In this document: positions 52,779 through 61,474 of the stretch, piece by piece
Numbering within the stretch: position 1 is the first letter of the stretch
How the letters are laid out: every line of letters starts with the position of its first letter
Origin: Mycobacterium ahvazicum
Lineage (GTDB): Bacteria; Actinomycetota; Actinomycetes; Mycobacteriales; Mycobacteriaceae
Direction of reading: 5' to 3'
DNA: 64,000 bases
NCBI RefSeq assembly: GCF_900176255.2
Contig: NZ_FXEG02000001.1
Coordinates: 310,001-374,000, forward strand
Notes under the pieces: model-generated
Databases searched by the model: none
The model's input: the letters and a program-made list of their open reading frames with translations, nothing else
What the model was told of the DNA's origin: nothing
Program-made: the position numbers and the translations under genes

Positions 52779-53294
52779 ATGAAGACAGGCATTCTGACCG
52801 GACGGCGCACGCTGGTTGCCGGGATGTTCGCCGCCGCGGCCGTCGCACTGATGGCCGGGCCGCCGGCCACGGGCGCCAACGACCCGTGCGCGGCCAGCGA
52901 GATCGCCCGGACGATCGGGTCGGTCTCCAAATCGATGGGCGACTATCTGGACTCGCACCCGGAGACCAACCACGCGATGACCGCGATGCTGCAGCAGCAG
53001 GCCGGCCCGCAGTCGGCCACCGGGCTGAAGTCCTACTTCGAGGCCAACCCCAAGGTGGCCGCCGACGTGGCCGGCATCGCGCAGCCGCTGACCAACCTGT
53101 CGACGCAGTGCAAGTTGCCGATCAGCATTCCCCAGGCCATGGGCATGATGCAGCAGGCCCCAAGCGCCGGCGGTGCGCCCGCGTTGCCCGTGTCGCCGGC
53201 CGCCGGGCTGGGCACTGCGCCCACGGCGACCGCCCCGGCCCCGGCCGGGAGCGGCGCCCTGCCCGGGCCCTCGCGGCAGAACAACGTCGGCTAG
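52779..53294 (+). CDS. Exported haem-binding protein (Rv0203 homologue), extended C-terminus
   Basis: Predicted 171-residue secreted protein. The signal peptide covers residues 1 to about 33 (cleavage near TGA-ND). The mature part has Cys at DPCAASE and STQCKLP, probably disulphide-linked, with a helical core containing MGDYLDSHPETNHAM. Rv0203 (136 aa) binds haem and passes it to MmpL3/MmpL11. Here a Pro/Ala/Gly-rich tail of roughly 40 residues follows the core. GGGGAG precedes the ATG. It is divergent from mmpL11 and converges on the Rv0204c gene with CTAG overlap. The 241-bp gap to mmpL11 shows no clear operator. Confidence 0.9.
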   Translation: MKTGILTGRRTLVAGMFAAAAVALMAGPPATGANDPCAASEIARTIGSVSKSMGDYLDSHPETNHAMTAMLQQQAGPQSATGLKSYFEANPKVAADVAGIAQPLTNLSTQCKLPISIPQAMGMMQQAPSAGGAPALPVSPAAGLGTAPTATAPAPAGSGALPGPSRQNNVG

Positions 53295-54550
53295 CCGGCG
53301 CCTTGCTCGGGCGGCGGTAGCGGACCCTGCAGCGCATCGGCGGTGGGATCGTCGTTCCAGTGCCGCAACTCTGGCTCGATCAGCGGCAGTGGCCCGGTCG
53401 GCGGGTCGTCGTCGGAGCCGCCGGGGTTTTCGGTGCGGAACACGAAGAAGAACACCACCCAGCCGACCGCCGAGATCAACAGCCAGCTGATCAGCCGGTA
53501 GAGCAGCATCGCGGAGATCGCGTTGGGCAGCGACATGCCGCTGGACACCAGGCCGGGCACCAGCACCGCCTCGACGACCAACAGCCCGCCCGGCATCAGC
53601 GGAATCGTGCCGACGGCGCGGGCGGCCGCATATGCCACTGTCAATCCCGCGATCGACGCGTGGTCGCCGGCGGCGTAGGCGGCGAACGCGAGGCAGGCGA
53701 CGTCGGCGATCCAGTTGAACATCGACCAGCTGAACGCCACCCCGAGGTCGCGCCGGCCCAGGCTGACCGACTCGAGCTGCATCAGGATCTCGCGCCACTT
53801 GGCCAGGCCGGTGTCGACCGGCTTGCCGCGCGCGGAGTTGAACAACGACAAGACGCGGGCGCCGATGCCTTCGATCAGCTCCGGGCGCGACGCCACCGCC
53901 TGGAAAAGCAGCAGCAGCGCGATGAAGCCGCCGAGGGTGAACAACAACGAGAACGGGTTGTTCTTCGCGCCCAGGAAGAAGGCGCCGCCCAGCCCGAGCA
54001 GCGCCAGACCCACCGCCTGCAGCACACCCGACATCACCAACTGCCAGGACGCCACCACGGTCGAGGCACCCCAAATGCGTTGCTGCCGAAGCAAAAACGT
54101 CGCCGACAACACCGGGCCACCGGGCAGCGTGGTGCTCAGCGAATTGGCGGCATAGAACGCGGCCTCGGAGCGTAACTGCTTGACGTGCACCCCCGCGGAC
54201 TTCAGCAGGGTGCGCTGGATCTGGGCGAAGCTGTGCATCGATGCGGCCGCCGCCGCCACCGCCGCGAGCAGCCACCACCAGTTGGCCTGGAACAGGCTGG
54301 TCCACGCCTTGGCCAGCTGATCCCAGCCCAGCGCGACCTCGACGCCGAGCACGATCGCGACCAGGCCGAGCACCGCCGGGCGCACCCACCAGTATTTGCC
54401 GCGCGGCGTCTCGCTCTCGCGTGCGGGAGCGGGCGGCGCATCCTCATGCGCGAATGCCCCGCCGCCCGGGAAGCGGAGGTTGCGGACGGGCGCGTCGTGC
54501 GGCACGTGATTTAGGGTAACCGCGCAGGTGGCACGCCGATCGAGACGCAA
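53291..54550 (-). CDS. YbhN/LPG-synthase-TM-like membrane protein (Rv0204c homologue)
   Basis: Predicted 419-residue polytopic protein of the lysylphosphatidylglycerol synthase TM region/UPF0104 family, with about eight helices between residues 55 and 375. Features are LSTTLPGGPVLSATFLLRQQ (about 138) and GTIPLMPGGLLVVEAVLVPG (about 310), the glycine-rich repeats of this family. No MprF synthase domain, so it may be a lipid flippase-like protein; the role is not known. A GTG ten codons inside is an alternative start. Neighbour of mmpL3 and mmpL11 as in M. tuberculosis. Confidence 0.85.
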   Translation of the reverse strand: MRLDRRATCAVTLNHVPHDAPVRNLRFPGGGAFAHEDAPPAPARESETPRGKYWWVRPAVLGLVAIVLGVEVALGWDQLAKAWTSLFQANWWWLLAAVAAAAASMHSFAQIQRTLLKSAGVHVKQLRSEAAFYAANSLSTTLPGGPVLSATFLLRQQRIWGASTVVASWQLVMSGVLQAVGLALLGLGGAFFLGAKNNPFSLLFTLGGFIALLLLFQAVASRPELIEGIGARVLSLFNSARGKPVDTGLAKWREILMQLESVSLGRRDLGVAFSWSMFNWIADVACLAFAAYAAGDHASIAGLTVAYAAARAVGTIPLMPGGLLVVEAVLVPGLVSSGMSLPNAISAMLLYRLISWLLISAVGWVVFFFVFRTENPGGSDDDPPTGPLPLIEPELRHWNDDPTADALQGPLPPPEQGAG

Positions 54551-54625
54551 CTCCGCGCGTGTCGCCGTTGTAACCGGATCGTGCTGACGTCACTACCCAA
54601 CTTCGCAGCCCGATAGGCTGGCCGA

Positions 54626-55768
54626 ATGCCGGCAAACTCCGACGACGACGCGGTCGAGCCCCTTGTCCGCAAGACCGCAGCCTGGGCCTGGCGTTTGCTG
54701 GCCATCTTCGCCGCGGCACTCGCGTTCTTCTGGGTGGTGGCCAAGCTCGAGGTCATCGTCGTCCCGGTGCTGCTGGCCCTGATGATCAGCGCGCTGCTGG
54801 TACCGGTCGTGGACTGGCTGGATCGGCACGGTCTGCCGCGCGGCGGTGCCGTCGCTCTGGTGCTGCTGGGCGGGTTCGCGGTGTTGGGCGGCATCCTGAC
54901 GTTCGTCATCACCCAGTTCATCGTCGGTTTGCCCGACCTGACCGAGCAGGTGACCCGCAGCATCGACACCACCCGGCGGTGGCTGATCGAAGGACCGGTG
55001 CATCTGCGCAGCGAGCAGATCACCAACGCGGGCAATGCCGCGATTCAGGCGCTGCACAACAACCAGTCGAAGTTGACCAGCGGCGCGCTGAACACCGCGG
55101 CCACCCTCACCGAACTGCTCACCGCCGCGGTGCTGGTGTTGTTCACCCTGATTTTCTTCCTGTACGGCGGCCGCAACATCTTCGCCTACACCGCCAAGAT
55201 CTTCCCGATCGGCGTGCGCGACCGGATCATGGAGGCGGGCCGGGCCGGATACGGCTCGCTGATCGCCTATGTCCGGGCCACCTTCCTGGTGGCCTTCACC
55301 GATGCGGCCGGGGTGGGCGCCGGGCTGGCCATCATGGGCGTTCCGCTGGCACTGCCCCTGGCGTCGCTGGTGTTTCTCGGCGCCTTCATCCCGCTGATCG
55401 GTGCCCTGATCTCGGGACTGGTGGCCGTGGTGGTCGCGCTGCTGACCAAGGGCATCGTCTATGCGCTGATCACGCTCGGCTTGCTGGTCGTGATCAACCA
55501 GATCGAGTCGCATCTGCTGCAGCCGCTGGTGATGGGCCGCGCGGTCTCGATCCACCCGCTCGGGGTGGTGCTGGCGATCTCCACCGGCGGTGTACTCGGC
55601 GGGATCGTCGGCGCCCTACTGGCCGTCCCGACGGTGGCGTTCCTCAACAACGCAATCCAGGTGCTGCTCGCCCGGGACCCGGCCGCCGAAGCCGAGAAAT
55701 TGGACGAGGATTCCGATGGCATCGTTCTCCACGCCCAGGCGGACGAGCCGGTGAAGCGGTCCGACTAA
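54626..55768 (+). CDS. AI-2E-family transporter (Rv0205 homologue)
   Basis: Predicted 380-residue membrane protein of the AI-2 exporter/PerM family (PF01594). Helices cluster at about residues 20-95, 165-190 and 215-345. The family signatures are visible in [27 protein letters not shown] (split at about residues 290-316) and [18 protein letters not shown] (about 250). Family members transport diverse compounds, and autoinducer export cannot be assumed in mycobacteria. It converges on mmpL3, leaving 15 bp between the stops. Confidence 0.88.
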   Translation: MPANSDDDAVEPLVRKTAAWAWRLLAIFAAALAFFWVVAKLEVIVVPVLLALMISALLVPVVDWLDRHGLPRGGAVALVLLGGFAVLGGILTFVITQFIVGLPDLTEQVTRSIDTTRRWLIEGPVHLRSEQITNAGNAAIQALHNNQSKLTSGALNTAATLTELLTAAVLVLFTLIFFLYGGRNIFAYTAKIFPIGVRDRIMEAGRAGYGSLIAYVRATFLVAFTDAAGVGAGLAIMGVPLALPLASLVFLGAFIPLIGALISGLVAVVVALLTKGIVYALITLGLLVVINQIESHLLQPLVMGRAVSIHPLGVVLAISTGGVLGGIVGALLAVPTVAFLNNAIQVLLARDPAAEAEKLDEDSDGIVLHAQADEPVKRSD

Positions 55769-55783
55769 ATAACCCGAGCGGGT

Positions 55784-58597
55784 CTAGAGCCGTCCCTCGC
55801 GGCGCAGCAGATCCTGGGCCGACAGCCCACCGCCCGCGCGGCGGCGCGGACGCGCATTGTCTCCGTTGTCGGCCTGGCCGCCCGGCCCGCGCGCATTCAT
55901 CTTCTCGGTGGCGGGATCGGAGTCGTCGCCCTCCGAACGCATCACCGGAAGCGCCGTGGTCGGGTCGGACGTGCCCTCGTGGTGGCCGGGAACAGGCATG
56001 GCCCTGGTTTGACCGGCCGACGGCGGCGGTGCGGGTGGCGCGGGCCGCGGGTCGGCGCTGCCCTGAGCCGAGAAGCGGGTCGTCTTGGCTTCCGTCGGCT
56101 GGCTGGGCCGGGACGGGGCGCGGCTGGGGCCCGGAGGCAGCTCCGCTGCCGGCCGCGGCTCGGACGGTCGCGACGGCTCCGGGGGCGCGCCGGGGTGCGT
56201 GGGGTCGTGCGGGGCCCGCGGTTTCGCGGCGACCAGGCTGGCCGCAACCGGCGGCCGGAGGGCCCGGCCGTTGACGACGTTGCGCTTGCGCTCGTCGGGC
56301 AGGTCGATCTCGCCCAGGCCGATCTTGTTCTGCAGCCGCCGGGCCCAGCGCGGGGCCCACCAGCAGTCGTCACCGAGCAGCTTCATGACCGAGGGCACCA
56401 GGAACATCCGGACCACGGTCGCGTCCAGCAACAGCGCCGCCGCCAGGCCGAACGCCAGGTACTTCATCATCACCAGATCGGAGAACATGAACGAGCCGGC
56501 GACCACGGCGAGCACCAGCGCGGCGGCCGTGATCAAACGTCCGGTGGTCGCGGTGCCGATCCGGATCGCCTCGGCGGTCGACATGCCGCGTTCGCGGGCC
56601 TCGACCATTCGGGACACCAGGAACACCTCGTAGTCGGTGGCCAGACCGAAGCCCACCGCGACGACCAGCGCGATCAGCACCACCATCAGCGGCGTCGGTG
56701 TGAAGTTCAGCCACGTCGAGAAGTGCCCGTCGACGAAGATCCAGGTCAGGATGCCCAGCGTGGAGCCAAGCGTCAGCGCGCTCATCAGCGCGGCCTTGAT
56801 CGGCAACACCACCGACCCGAATGCCAGGAACATCAGCAACAGACTGGCGCTCAGCAGCAACACCAGCATCAGCGGAGCCTTGTCGAACAGACTGTGGATG
56901 CTGTCCTGCTCAAGCGCCGGCGTGCCGCCGATCAGCAGGGTCAGGCCCTTCGGCGGATTGATCGCCCGCAGCTCGTTGATTTTCTTCTCGGCATCGTTCT
57001 TGTTGACCAGGCCGTTCTGGATCACCCGCACCGAATCGTCCTTGGGCTGGGTGGTGCCGTTCGGACCGGCGACGCAGGGGTTGTCGGCGATCACCGGGCA
57101 GGGGCGCTCCTCCCACGTCTTGTCGGTGAAGCCGGTGATCCCGGAGATCCGGTTGCGGATATCGGCCACCTGCTGGTCGGTGACCTTGCTGTGGTTGTTG
57201 CTCTTGATCACCACGGTCAGCTGCTCGGTCCGGTAGCCCGGGAAGAGCTTGTCGAAGTGCTCCTGCGCCTGGCGCACGGCGTTGTCGGGGGGCAGGTATT
57301 TCTCGCTCATGCCGCCTAGCGACAGGTTGCCCAGCGGGATGACCAGCAGGATCATGCCGACGGCGATCGGGATGGCGAACGCCAGCGGGCGCTTCATCAC
57401 CGTCGTGACGAGCTTGCCCCAGAAGCCGGCCTCGACCTCTTCACGGGTCTTGGTCTTCTGCAGGCGCTCCGCCAGCCACTCCAGGTAGACCCGGGAAACC
57501 TTCCAGTTGCGCAAGAACGGCACCCGGAAGGCGGTCCGCACGCCCAGGGCGTCGACGTTGCGGCCGAGGATGCCCAGGGCGGCCGGCAGCAGGGTGATCG
57601 ACAGCAGTGCGGCAAGCCCGACCGCGGCGAAGATCGCATAGGTCAGCGAGTGCACGAAGCCCTGCGGCAGCACCAGCAGGCTGGCGCTGCAGGCGATGAT
57701 CAGCGCCGCGGAGAACACAACCGTACGACCGGCCGTCATCACCGTACGGCGCACCGCGGCCTCGGTGTCGTAGCCCTCGGCAATCTCCTCCCGGAATCGG
57801 CTGACGATGAAGAGGCCATAGTCGATGGCGATACCGAATCCGATCAGCGAGACCACCGGCTGGGCGAAGAAGTGCACCGGGCCGAAGATCGCGGCGAAGC
57901 GCAGGATGCCCAGCGCCCCGGCGATACTCAGGCCGCCCACGATGACCGGCAGGCCGGCGGCGACCGCGCCGCCGAACACCAAGAACAGCACCACCGTCAC
58001 CAGCGGGAGGCCCAGATATTCCAGGAGCTTCTGGTCGCTGGCAATGGTGCCGGTCAAAGCGTTGGCGACGGGCTCGAGGCCGGCGAGTTCGATCTTGCCG
58101 CCCCCCAGCTTCTGCAGGTCGGGGGCGATGGTCTTGTAGTTGTTGAGGATGGTGTCGTCGTCGTCGCCCTTGAGCGGGATGGTGACGAAGGTGTGTTTCT
58201 TGTCCTCGGTCGCCATGCCCTTGATCTGGGCGTTGGGGGGTTCGGAGCCGGGAGCCAAGGCGAGATAGCCGGCCCAGCCGAGCACCTGGCTCGAATGATC
58301 CTTGACAAACTTGTTCAGCTCGTCGACGGTGTGCTGCCGCCAGGCCGGGTCGTCGACGGTCTTGCCGTCAGGCGCGGTGAAGGTCGCCACGATCTGCGCG
58401 GTGCGATCACGGCCGTAGGTCTTGTCGCCCAGGATCGAGGCCGCGACGGACTGGCTGCCGTCGTCGTAGAAACCACTCTGCGTGACGTGCTTACCCAGGC
58501 TCATCCCGAAGACGCCACCGCCAAGGCACAGAGCCACCATGACCCCGATCACGATGTACCGGTAGCGGTACACGGTTCGACCCCACCAGGCGAACAC
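55784..58597 (-). CDS. mmpL3: Trehalose monomycolate flippase MmpL3
   Basis: Predicted 937-residue essential RND transporter that moves trehalose monomycolate to the periplasm for cell-wall mycolate synthesis (944 aa in M. tuberculosis). About twelve helices are present. The two Asp-Tyr proton-relay pairs are in FGIAIDYGLFIVSRF (about residues 251-262) and FGLATDYEVFLVSRM (about 640-652). Two porter domains lie at about 35-170 and 420-550. A long Pro/Arg-rich cytosolic tail extends from about 755 onward. It is followed by its own transcription unit on the minus strand, 64 bp from the upstream Rv0207c gene. Confidence 0.96.
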   Translation of the reverse strand: MFAWWGRTVYRYRYIVIGVMVALCLGGGVFGMSLGKHVTQSGFYDDGSQSVAASILGDKTYGRDRTAQIVATFTAPDGKTVDDPAWRQHTVDELNKFVKDHSSQVLGWAGYLALAPGSEPPNAQIKGMATEDKKHTFVTIPLKGDDDDTILNNYKTIAPDLQKLGGGKIELAGLEPVANALTGTIASDQKLLEYLGLPLVTVVLFLVFGGAVAAGLPVIVGGLSIAGALGILRFAAIFGPVHFFAQPVVSLIGFGIAIDYGLFIVSRFREEIAEGYDTEAAVRRTVMTAGRTVVFSAALIIACSASLLVLPQGFVHSLTYAIFAAVGLAALLSITLLPAALGILGRNVDALGVRTAFRVPFLRNWKVSRVYLEWLAERLQKTKTREEVEAGFWGKLVTTVMKRPLAFAIPIAVGMILLVIPLGNLSLGGMSEKYLPPDNAVRQAQEHFDKLFPGYRTEQLTVVIKSNNHSKVTDQQVADIRNRISGITGFTDKTWEERPCPVIADNPCVAGPNGTTQPKDDSVRVIQNGLVNKNDAEKKINELRAINPPKGLTLLIGGTPALEQDSIHSLFDKAPLMLVLLLSASLLLMFLAFGSVVLPIKAALMSALTLGSTLGILTWIFVDGHFSTWLNFTPTPLMVVLIALVVAVGFGLATDYEVFLVSRMVEARERGMSTAEAIRIGTATTGRLITAAALVLAVVAGSFMFSDLVMMKYLAFGLAAALLLDATVVRMFLVPSVMKLLGDDCWWAPRWARRLQNKIGLGEIDLPDERKRNVVNGRALRPPVAASLVAAKPRAPHDPTHPGAPPEPSRPSEPRPAAELPPGPSRAPSRPSQPTEAKTTRFSAQGSADPRPAPPAPPPSAGQTRAMPVPGHHEGTSDPTTALPVMRSEGDDSDPATEKMNARGPGGQADNGDNARPRRRAGGGLSAQDLLRREGRL

Positions 58598-58661
58598 GTA
58601 AGCTCCTTACTGGATCACTAACAGCGACCCGCGCAGCGTCTTTCGGTTTTTCAAGCCAGTG

Positions 58662-59396
58662 TCACACACGCGTGGTCAAGAGCGCGGACAGCGGCCGGAA
58701 CGGCTGCAGCCATGCTCCCTGGTCGGGCAGCGAATCTAGGCCGATCCGCGGCAGCGGTTCCCGGAAAACACCCTCGATGTCCTCCAGGTCAACGAAGTCC
58801 AAGGTATCCGACGCTAGTGCCCAACTCGCATGTTCGCGAAATCCGATCACTTGGACGGGGGTCGTCCCGCCAACCCCGGCGCGTGCGATTTCTTCTAGCG
58901 GCTGACGGAACGCTTGACCGTCGGCCGAGGCTACGACCAGCGCCGCGAGCCCTTCTTGGCGCCGCAGTTCGATGTGGGCGAGCATGTCCCGGTCGACGTC
59001 GCTGTCTTCGTCTATTTTCGGCTTGGCGAAGACCGCGAACCCCACGTTACGCAGAGCGTCCACCCAGGGCCGAACGACTTCGGCGCTGCCCGGGGCGATG
59101 TTGGTGAACACGGTGGCCTCGGGTTCGACTCGGATGTTTGCGACGCCAGCGTCGCTGGCGCTCACCTCGGCCGTCCGCGCCAGCAGCCAGCGCCCCAGCG
59201 CGTCGAACCGGGGGCGCTCCAGCGCGGTCGGGCGCCGGCCCAGGATCGAGCCCAGCCCCATGTCGAGGTTGGGGGCGTCCCACACCAGCAGCACGCGCCG
59301 CGGTGCCGCGTCGAGGCTGCCCAGATCGTTACCGGACGGCGCCGCCGGCGCTGCGGCGGTTTCCGCGGTCGTTTCTTCTGCGAGGCTCATACTCAT
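58662..59396 (-). CDS. NYN-domain protein (Rv0207c homologue)
   Basis: Predicted 244-residue cytosolic protein (Rv0207c is 242 aa). The core (about residues 35-185) fits the NYN/PIN-like nuclease fold. Acidic residues sit in LLVWDAPNLDMGLGS (about 36-50), KPKIDEDSDVDRDMLAHIE (about 130-150) and VVASADGQAF (about 158), forming the expected metal site. It may act on RNA, by family inference. The ATG shares ATGA with the trmB stop, so it is coupled to the tRNA methyltransferase upstream, which would suit a role in RNA metabolism. Confidence 0.85.
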   Translation of the reverse strand: MSMSLAEETTAETAAAPAAPSGNDLGSLDAAPRRVLLVWDAPNLDMGLGSILGRRPTALERPRFDALGRWLLARTAEVSASDAGVANIRVEPEATVFTNIAPGSAEVVRPWVDALRNVGFAVFAKPKIDEDSDVDRDMLAHIELRRQEGLAALVVASADGQAFRQPLEEIARAGVGGTTPVQVIGFREHASWALASDTLDFVDLEDIEGVFREPLPRIGLDSLPDQGAWLQPFRPLSALLTTRV

Positions 59397-60211
59397 CGTC
59401 TTTTCCAGATGAACTCGGATACGGAGCTGCCCGCTTCTTGGGCTTTCAGTTCGTATTTGGTCGTCGGGCGCACGGTCGAGATCGGCAGCTCGCTGCCGGG
59501 TTCGACGCGACAGAGCCGGGGTTCGGCGTCCCCTACCTCGGCCATCTGCTCGGCGTAGCCGGGGTGATCCGTCGCGGCGTGCAGGACACCACCGGGGAGT
59601 AGCCGGTCGGCGATCAGGGCAACGGTGCCCGGTTGCAGGAAGCGTCGTTTGTGGTGGCGCGCTTTCGGCCATGGGTCGGGAAAGAAGAGGCGGAACCCGG
59701 TCAACGAGGACGGTGCGATCAGATGCTGCAGCACGTCGATCCCGTTGCCGCGGATCAACCGGATGTTGGTGACCTGCTCGCGGTCGATCGCGCACAGCAG
59801 CTGGGCCAGGCCCCGCTTGTAGACCTCCACTGCGATCACGTCGATTGCAGGTTCATCGCGGGCCATCGCCAACGTCGACGTGCCGCTGCCGCAGCCGATC
59901 TCGAGCACCAGCGGCGCTTGCCGGCCGAACCACGCCCGGGTGTCCAGCGGTTCGGAGCCGCGCGGGATGTCGGAGCGGCCGATCGCCGGCCACAGCCGGT
60001 CCCAGGTCTCTCGTTGTCCGCCGGACAGGGTGGAACGCCTGGAGCGAAAGCTCGTGGCCGGTAGATAGCCCCGTTGAGGGGCGTCCGAACCGTCCGCACC
60101 CGACGCTGGCGTCACACCTTCTTCGGTATCCAGGCCGGTTCCCACCTCCACCGGTGCATCGGGACAGGTCCCGACCCCGGGTTGCGCATGCATTTGTCCA
60201 TGGTGGCCCAT
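59393..60211 (-). CDS. trmB: tRNA (guanine-N7)-methyltransferase TrmB
   Basis: Predicted 272-residue SAM-dependent enzyme forming m7G46 in tRNA. Motif I is VLEIGCGSGTSTLAMA (about residues 84-99). The family signature FFPDPWPKARHHKRRF (about 159-174) carries the substrate-binding Asp. The C-terminal ATDHPGYAEQM is also typical. The start is uncertain: I took the ATG giving MGHHGQMHAQ, comparable to the M. tuberculosis protein, while ATGs 14 codons upstream or 6 codons downstream are possible. Its stop overlaps the NYN gene. Confidence 0.92.
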   Translation of the reverse strand: MGHHGQMHAQPGVGTCPDAPVEVGTGLDTEEGVTPASGADGSDAPQRGYLPATSFRSRRSTLSGGQRETWDRLWPAIGRSDIPRGSEPLDTRAWFGRQAPLVLEIGCGSGTSTLAMARDEPAIDVIAVEVYKRGLAQLLCAIDREQVTNIRLIRGNGIDVLQHLIAPSSLTGFRLFFPDPWPKARHHKRRFLQPGTVALIADRLLPGGVLHAATDHPGYAEQMAEVGDAEPRLCRVEPGSELPISTVRPTTKYELKAQEAGSSVSEFIWKRR

Positions 60212-60253
60212 GAATCCCCGATGTAGCCGCCCCTGGTCCAGATTGATACCCAA

Positions 60254-60433
60254 CAGTTGCCTTCAACTGGTAACAGATAAGCGGTGGCTCGCAACTCGAA
60301 GACGCAAGTGCCACTATGCGGAGGTGCCCGATCGTTTGCCCGGCAAACAGGCCCGGTGCCGGCGACAGCCCCGCATGCGGCGCGAAGCAACGCCGCAGTG
60401 GGGCGCGGGCCGATCGGATCGAGCAGGCAGGAA
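60254..60433. promoter_or_regulatory. Divergent trmB / Rv0209-type gap with two short inverted repeats
   Basis: No gene is seen between the two divergent starts. CAGTTG-CCTT-CAACTG (60254-60269) and GTTTGCC-C-GGCAAAC (60334-60348) are perfect inverted repeats, the first 42 bp upstream of trmB and the second 85 bp upstream of the P-loop gene. They could be operators or short hairpins in the leaders. Rv0209 is somewhat longer in M. tuberculosis, so part of the right end may be coding. Confidence 0.4.
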
Positions 60434-61474
60434 ATGAAGGTACGGGGAGGCCTAGTTTTCACCGACGAGCTGGCACGGTTTGCTGCCGAGTGTGACGACG
60501 CGCGCGTGAGCGCGATCGCCGAGAAAGTCGCGGCGCCGCTGCGGGTGGCGGTACACGGGCGCGCCGGAGTCGGGCGCGGCACCGTGGCACGCGCGTTGGG
60601 TCATGCAGCGGCGGCGCCGGGAATCATGGTGACCCCGGCCGAAGGCGCGGCCGACGTGGTTGTCCAGGTCATCGCTGAAGTGGTCAAACCCGAAGACGCC
60701 GAGGCGATCGCCGCCGCCGGCCGCCCGGTGCTGACCGTGCTCAACAAGGCCGACCTGCTCGGCTCGCTGTCGGGCCGCGGCGGTCCAGGTCCGCTGGTGC
60801 GGGCACAACACCAAAGCGCGCGTCTCGCCGAGGTCGTCGGCGGCCCGGTCGAACCGATGATCGCTTTGCTGGCGGTCTCCGCGTTCGACGGATTGGACGC
60901 CACCTCGTGGACTGCGTTGCGGACGCTGGGCGCCCACCCCGCCGGACTGGACGGCTCGTTCGAGGAATTCGCCGCGGCAGATAACCCCGTTCCGGCCGAC
61001 GCGCGGCTGCGGCTGCTGGACAGCCTGGACCTGTTCGGCACCGCGCTGGGCGTCGCCGCGGTGCGTCGCGGCGGCACGCCGGCACAGGTCCGGGCCCTGC
61101 TGCGGCGGGTCAGCGGCGTCGACGCGGGGATCGCCCGGGTGTCGGCCCTCGGCGCCGGGGGGCGCTACCGGCGGGTGCTGGATGCCGCCGCGGAGCTGGA
61201 GGCCCTGGCTGTCGGCCACGTGAACGGGGACCGGATCAGCGAATTCCTGTCCGGTGACGACACCGTGCTGGCGCGGATGGCCGCCGCCGTCGACGTGGCC
61301 GAAGCGGCCGGGCTGGATGTCGACGGCGACGACGACGCGGCCGGACACCTGCCCCGCGCGCAGCGCTGGCAGCGTTACAGCCGCGGATCGGCGAGTGAAT
61401 TGCACCGCAGCTGCGGTGCGGATATCGCCCGCGGATCGCTGCGGCTGTGGTCGCGGAGCCGGGGGGCGGCATGA
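60434..61474 (+). CDS. Degenerate P-loop GTPase-like protein (Rv0209 homologue)
   Basis: Predicted 346-residue protein. VHGRAGVGRGTVARAL (about residues 38-53) resembles a Walker A loop in which the usual Lys is Arg. VLNKADLLGS (about 96-105) matches the G4 NKxD motif for guanine specificity. The rest is helical, with no membrane helix. This suggests a small-GTPase or dynamin-like fold. Start is the ATG at 60434, though Rv0209 is 361 aa. It overlaps its partner gene by ATGA. No function is assigned in M. tuberculosis. Confidence 0.85.
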   Translation: MKVRGGLVFTDELARFAAECDDARVSAIAEKVAAPLRVAVHGRAGVGRGTVARALGHAAAAPGIMVTPAEGAADVVVQVIAEVVKPEDAEAIAAAGRPVLTVLNKADLLGSLSGRGGPGPLVRAQHQSARLAEVVGGPVEPMIALLAVSAFDGLDATSWTALRTLGAHPAGLDGSFEEFAAADNPVPADARLRLLDSLDLFGTALGVAAVRRGGTPAQVRALLRRVSGVDAGIARVSALGAGGRYRRVLDAAAELEALAVGHVNGDRISEFLSGDDTVLARMAAAVDVAEAAGLDVDGDDDAAGHLPRAQRWQRYSRGSASELHRSCGADIARGSLRLWSRSRGAA

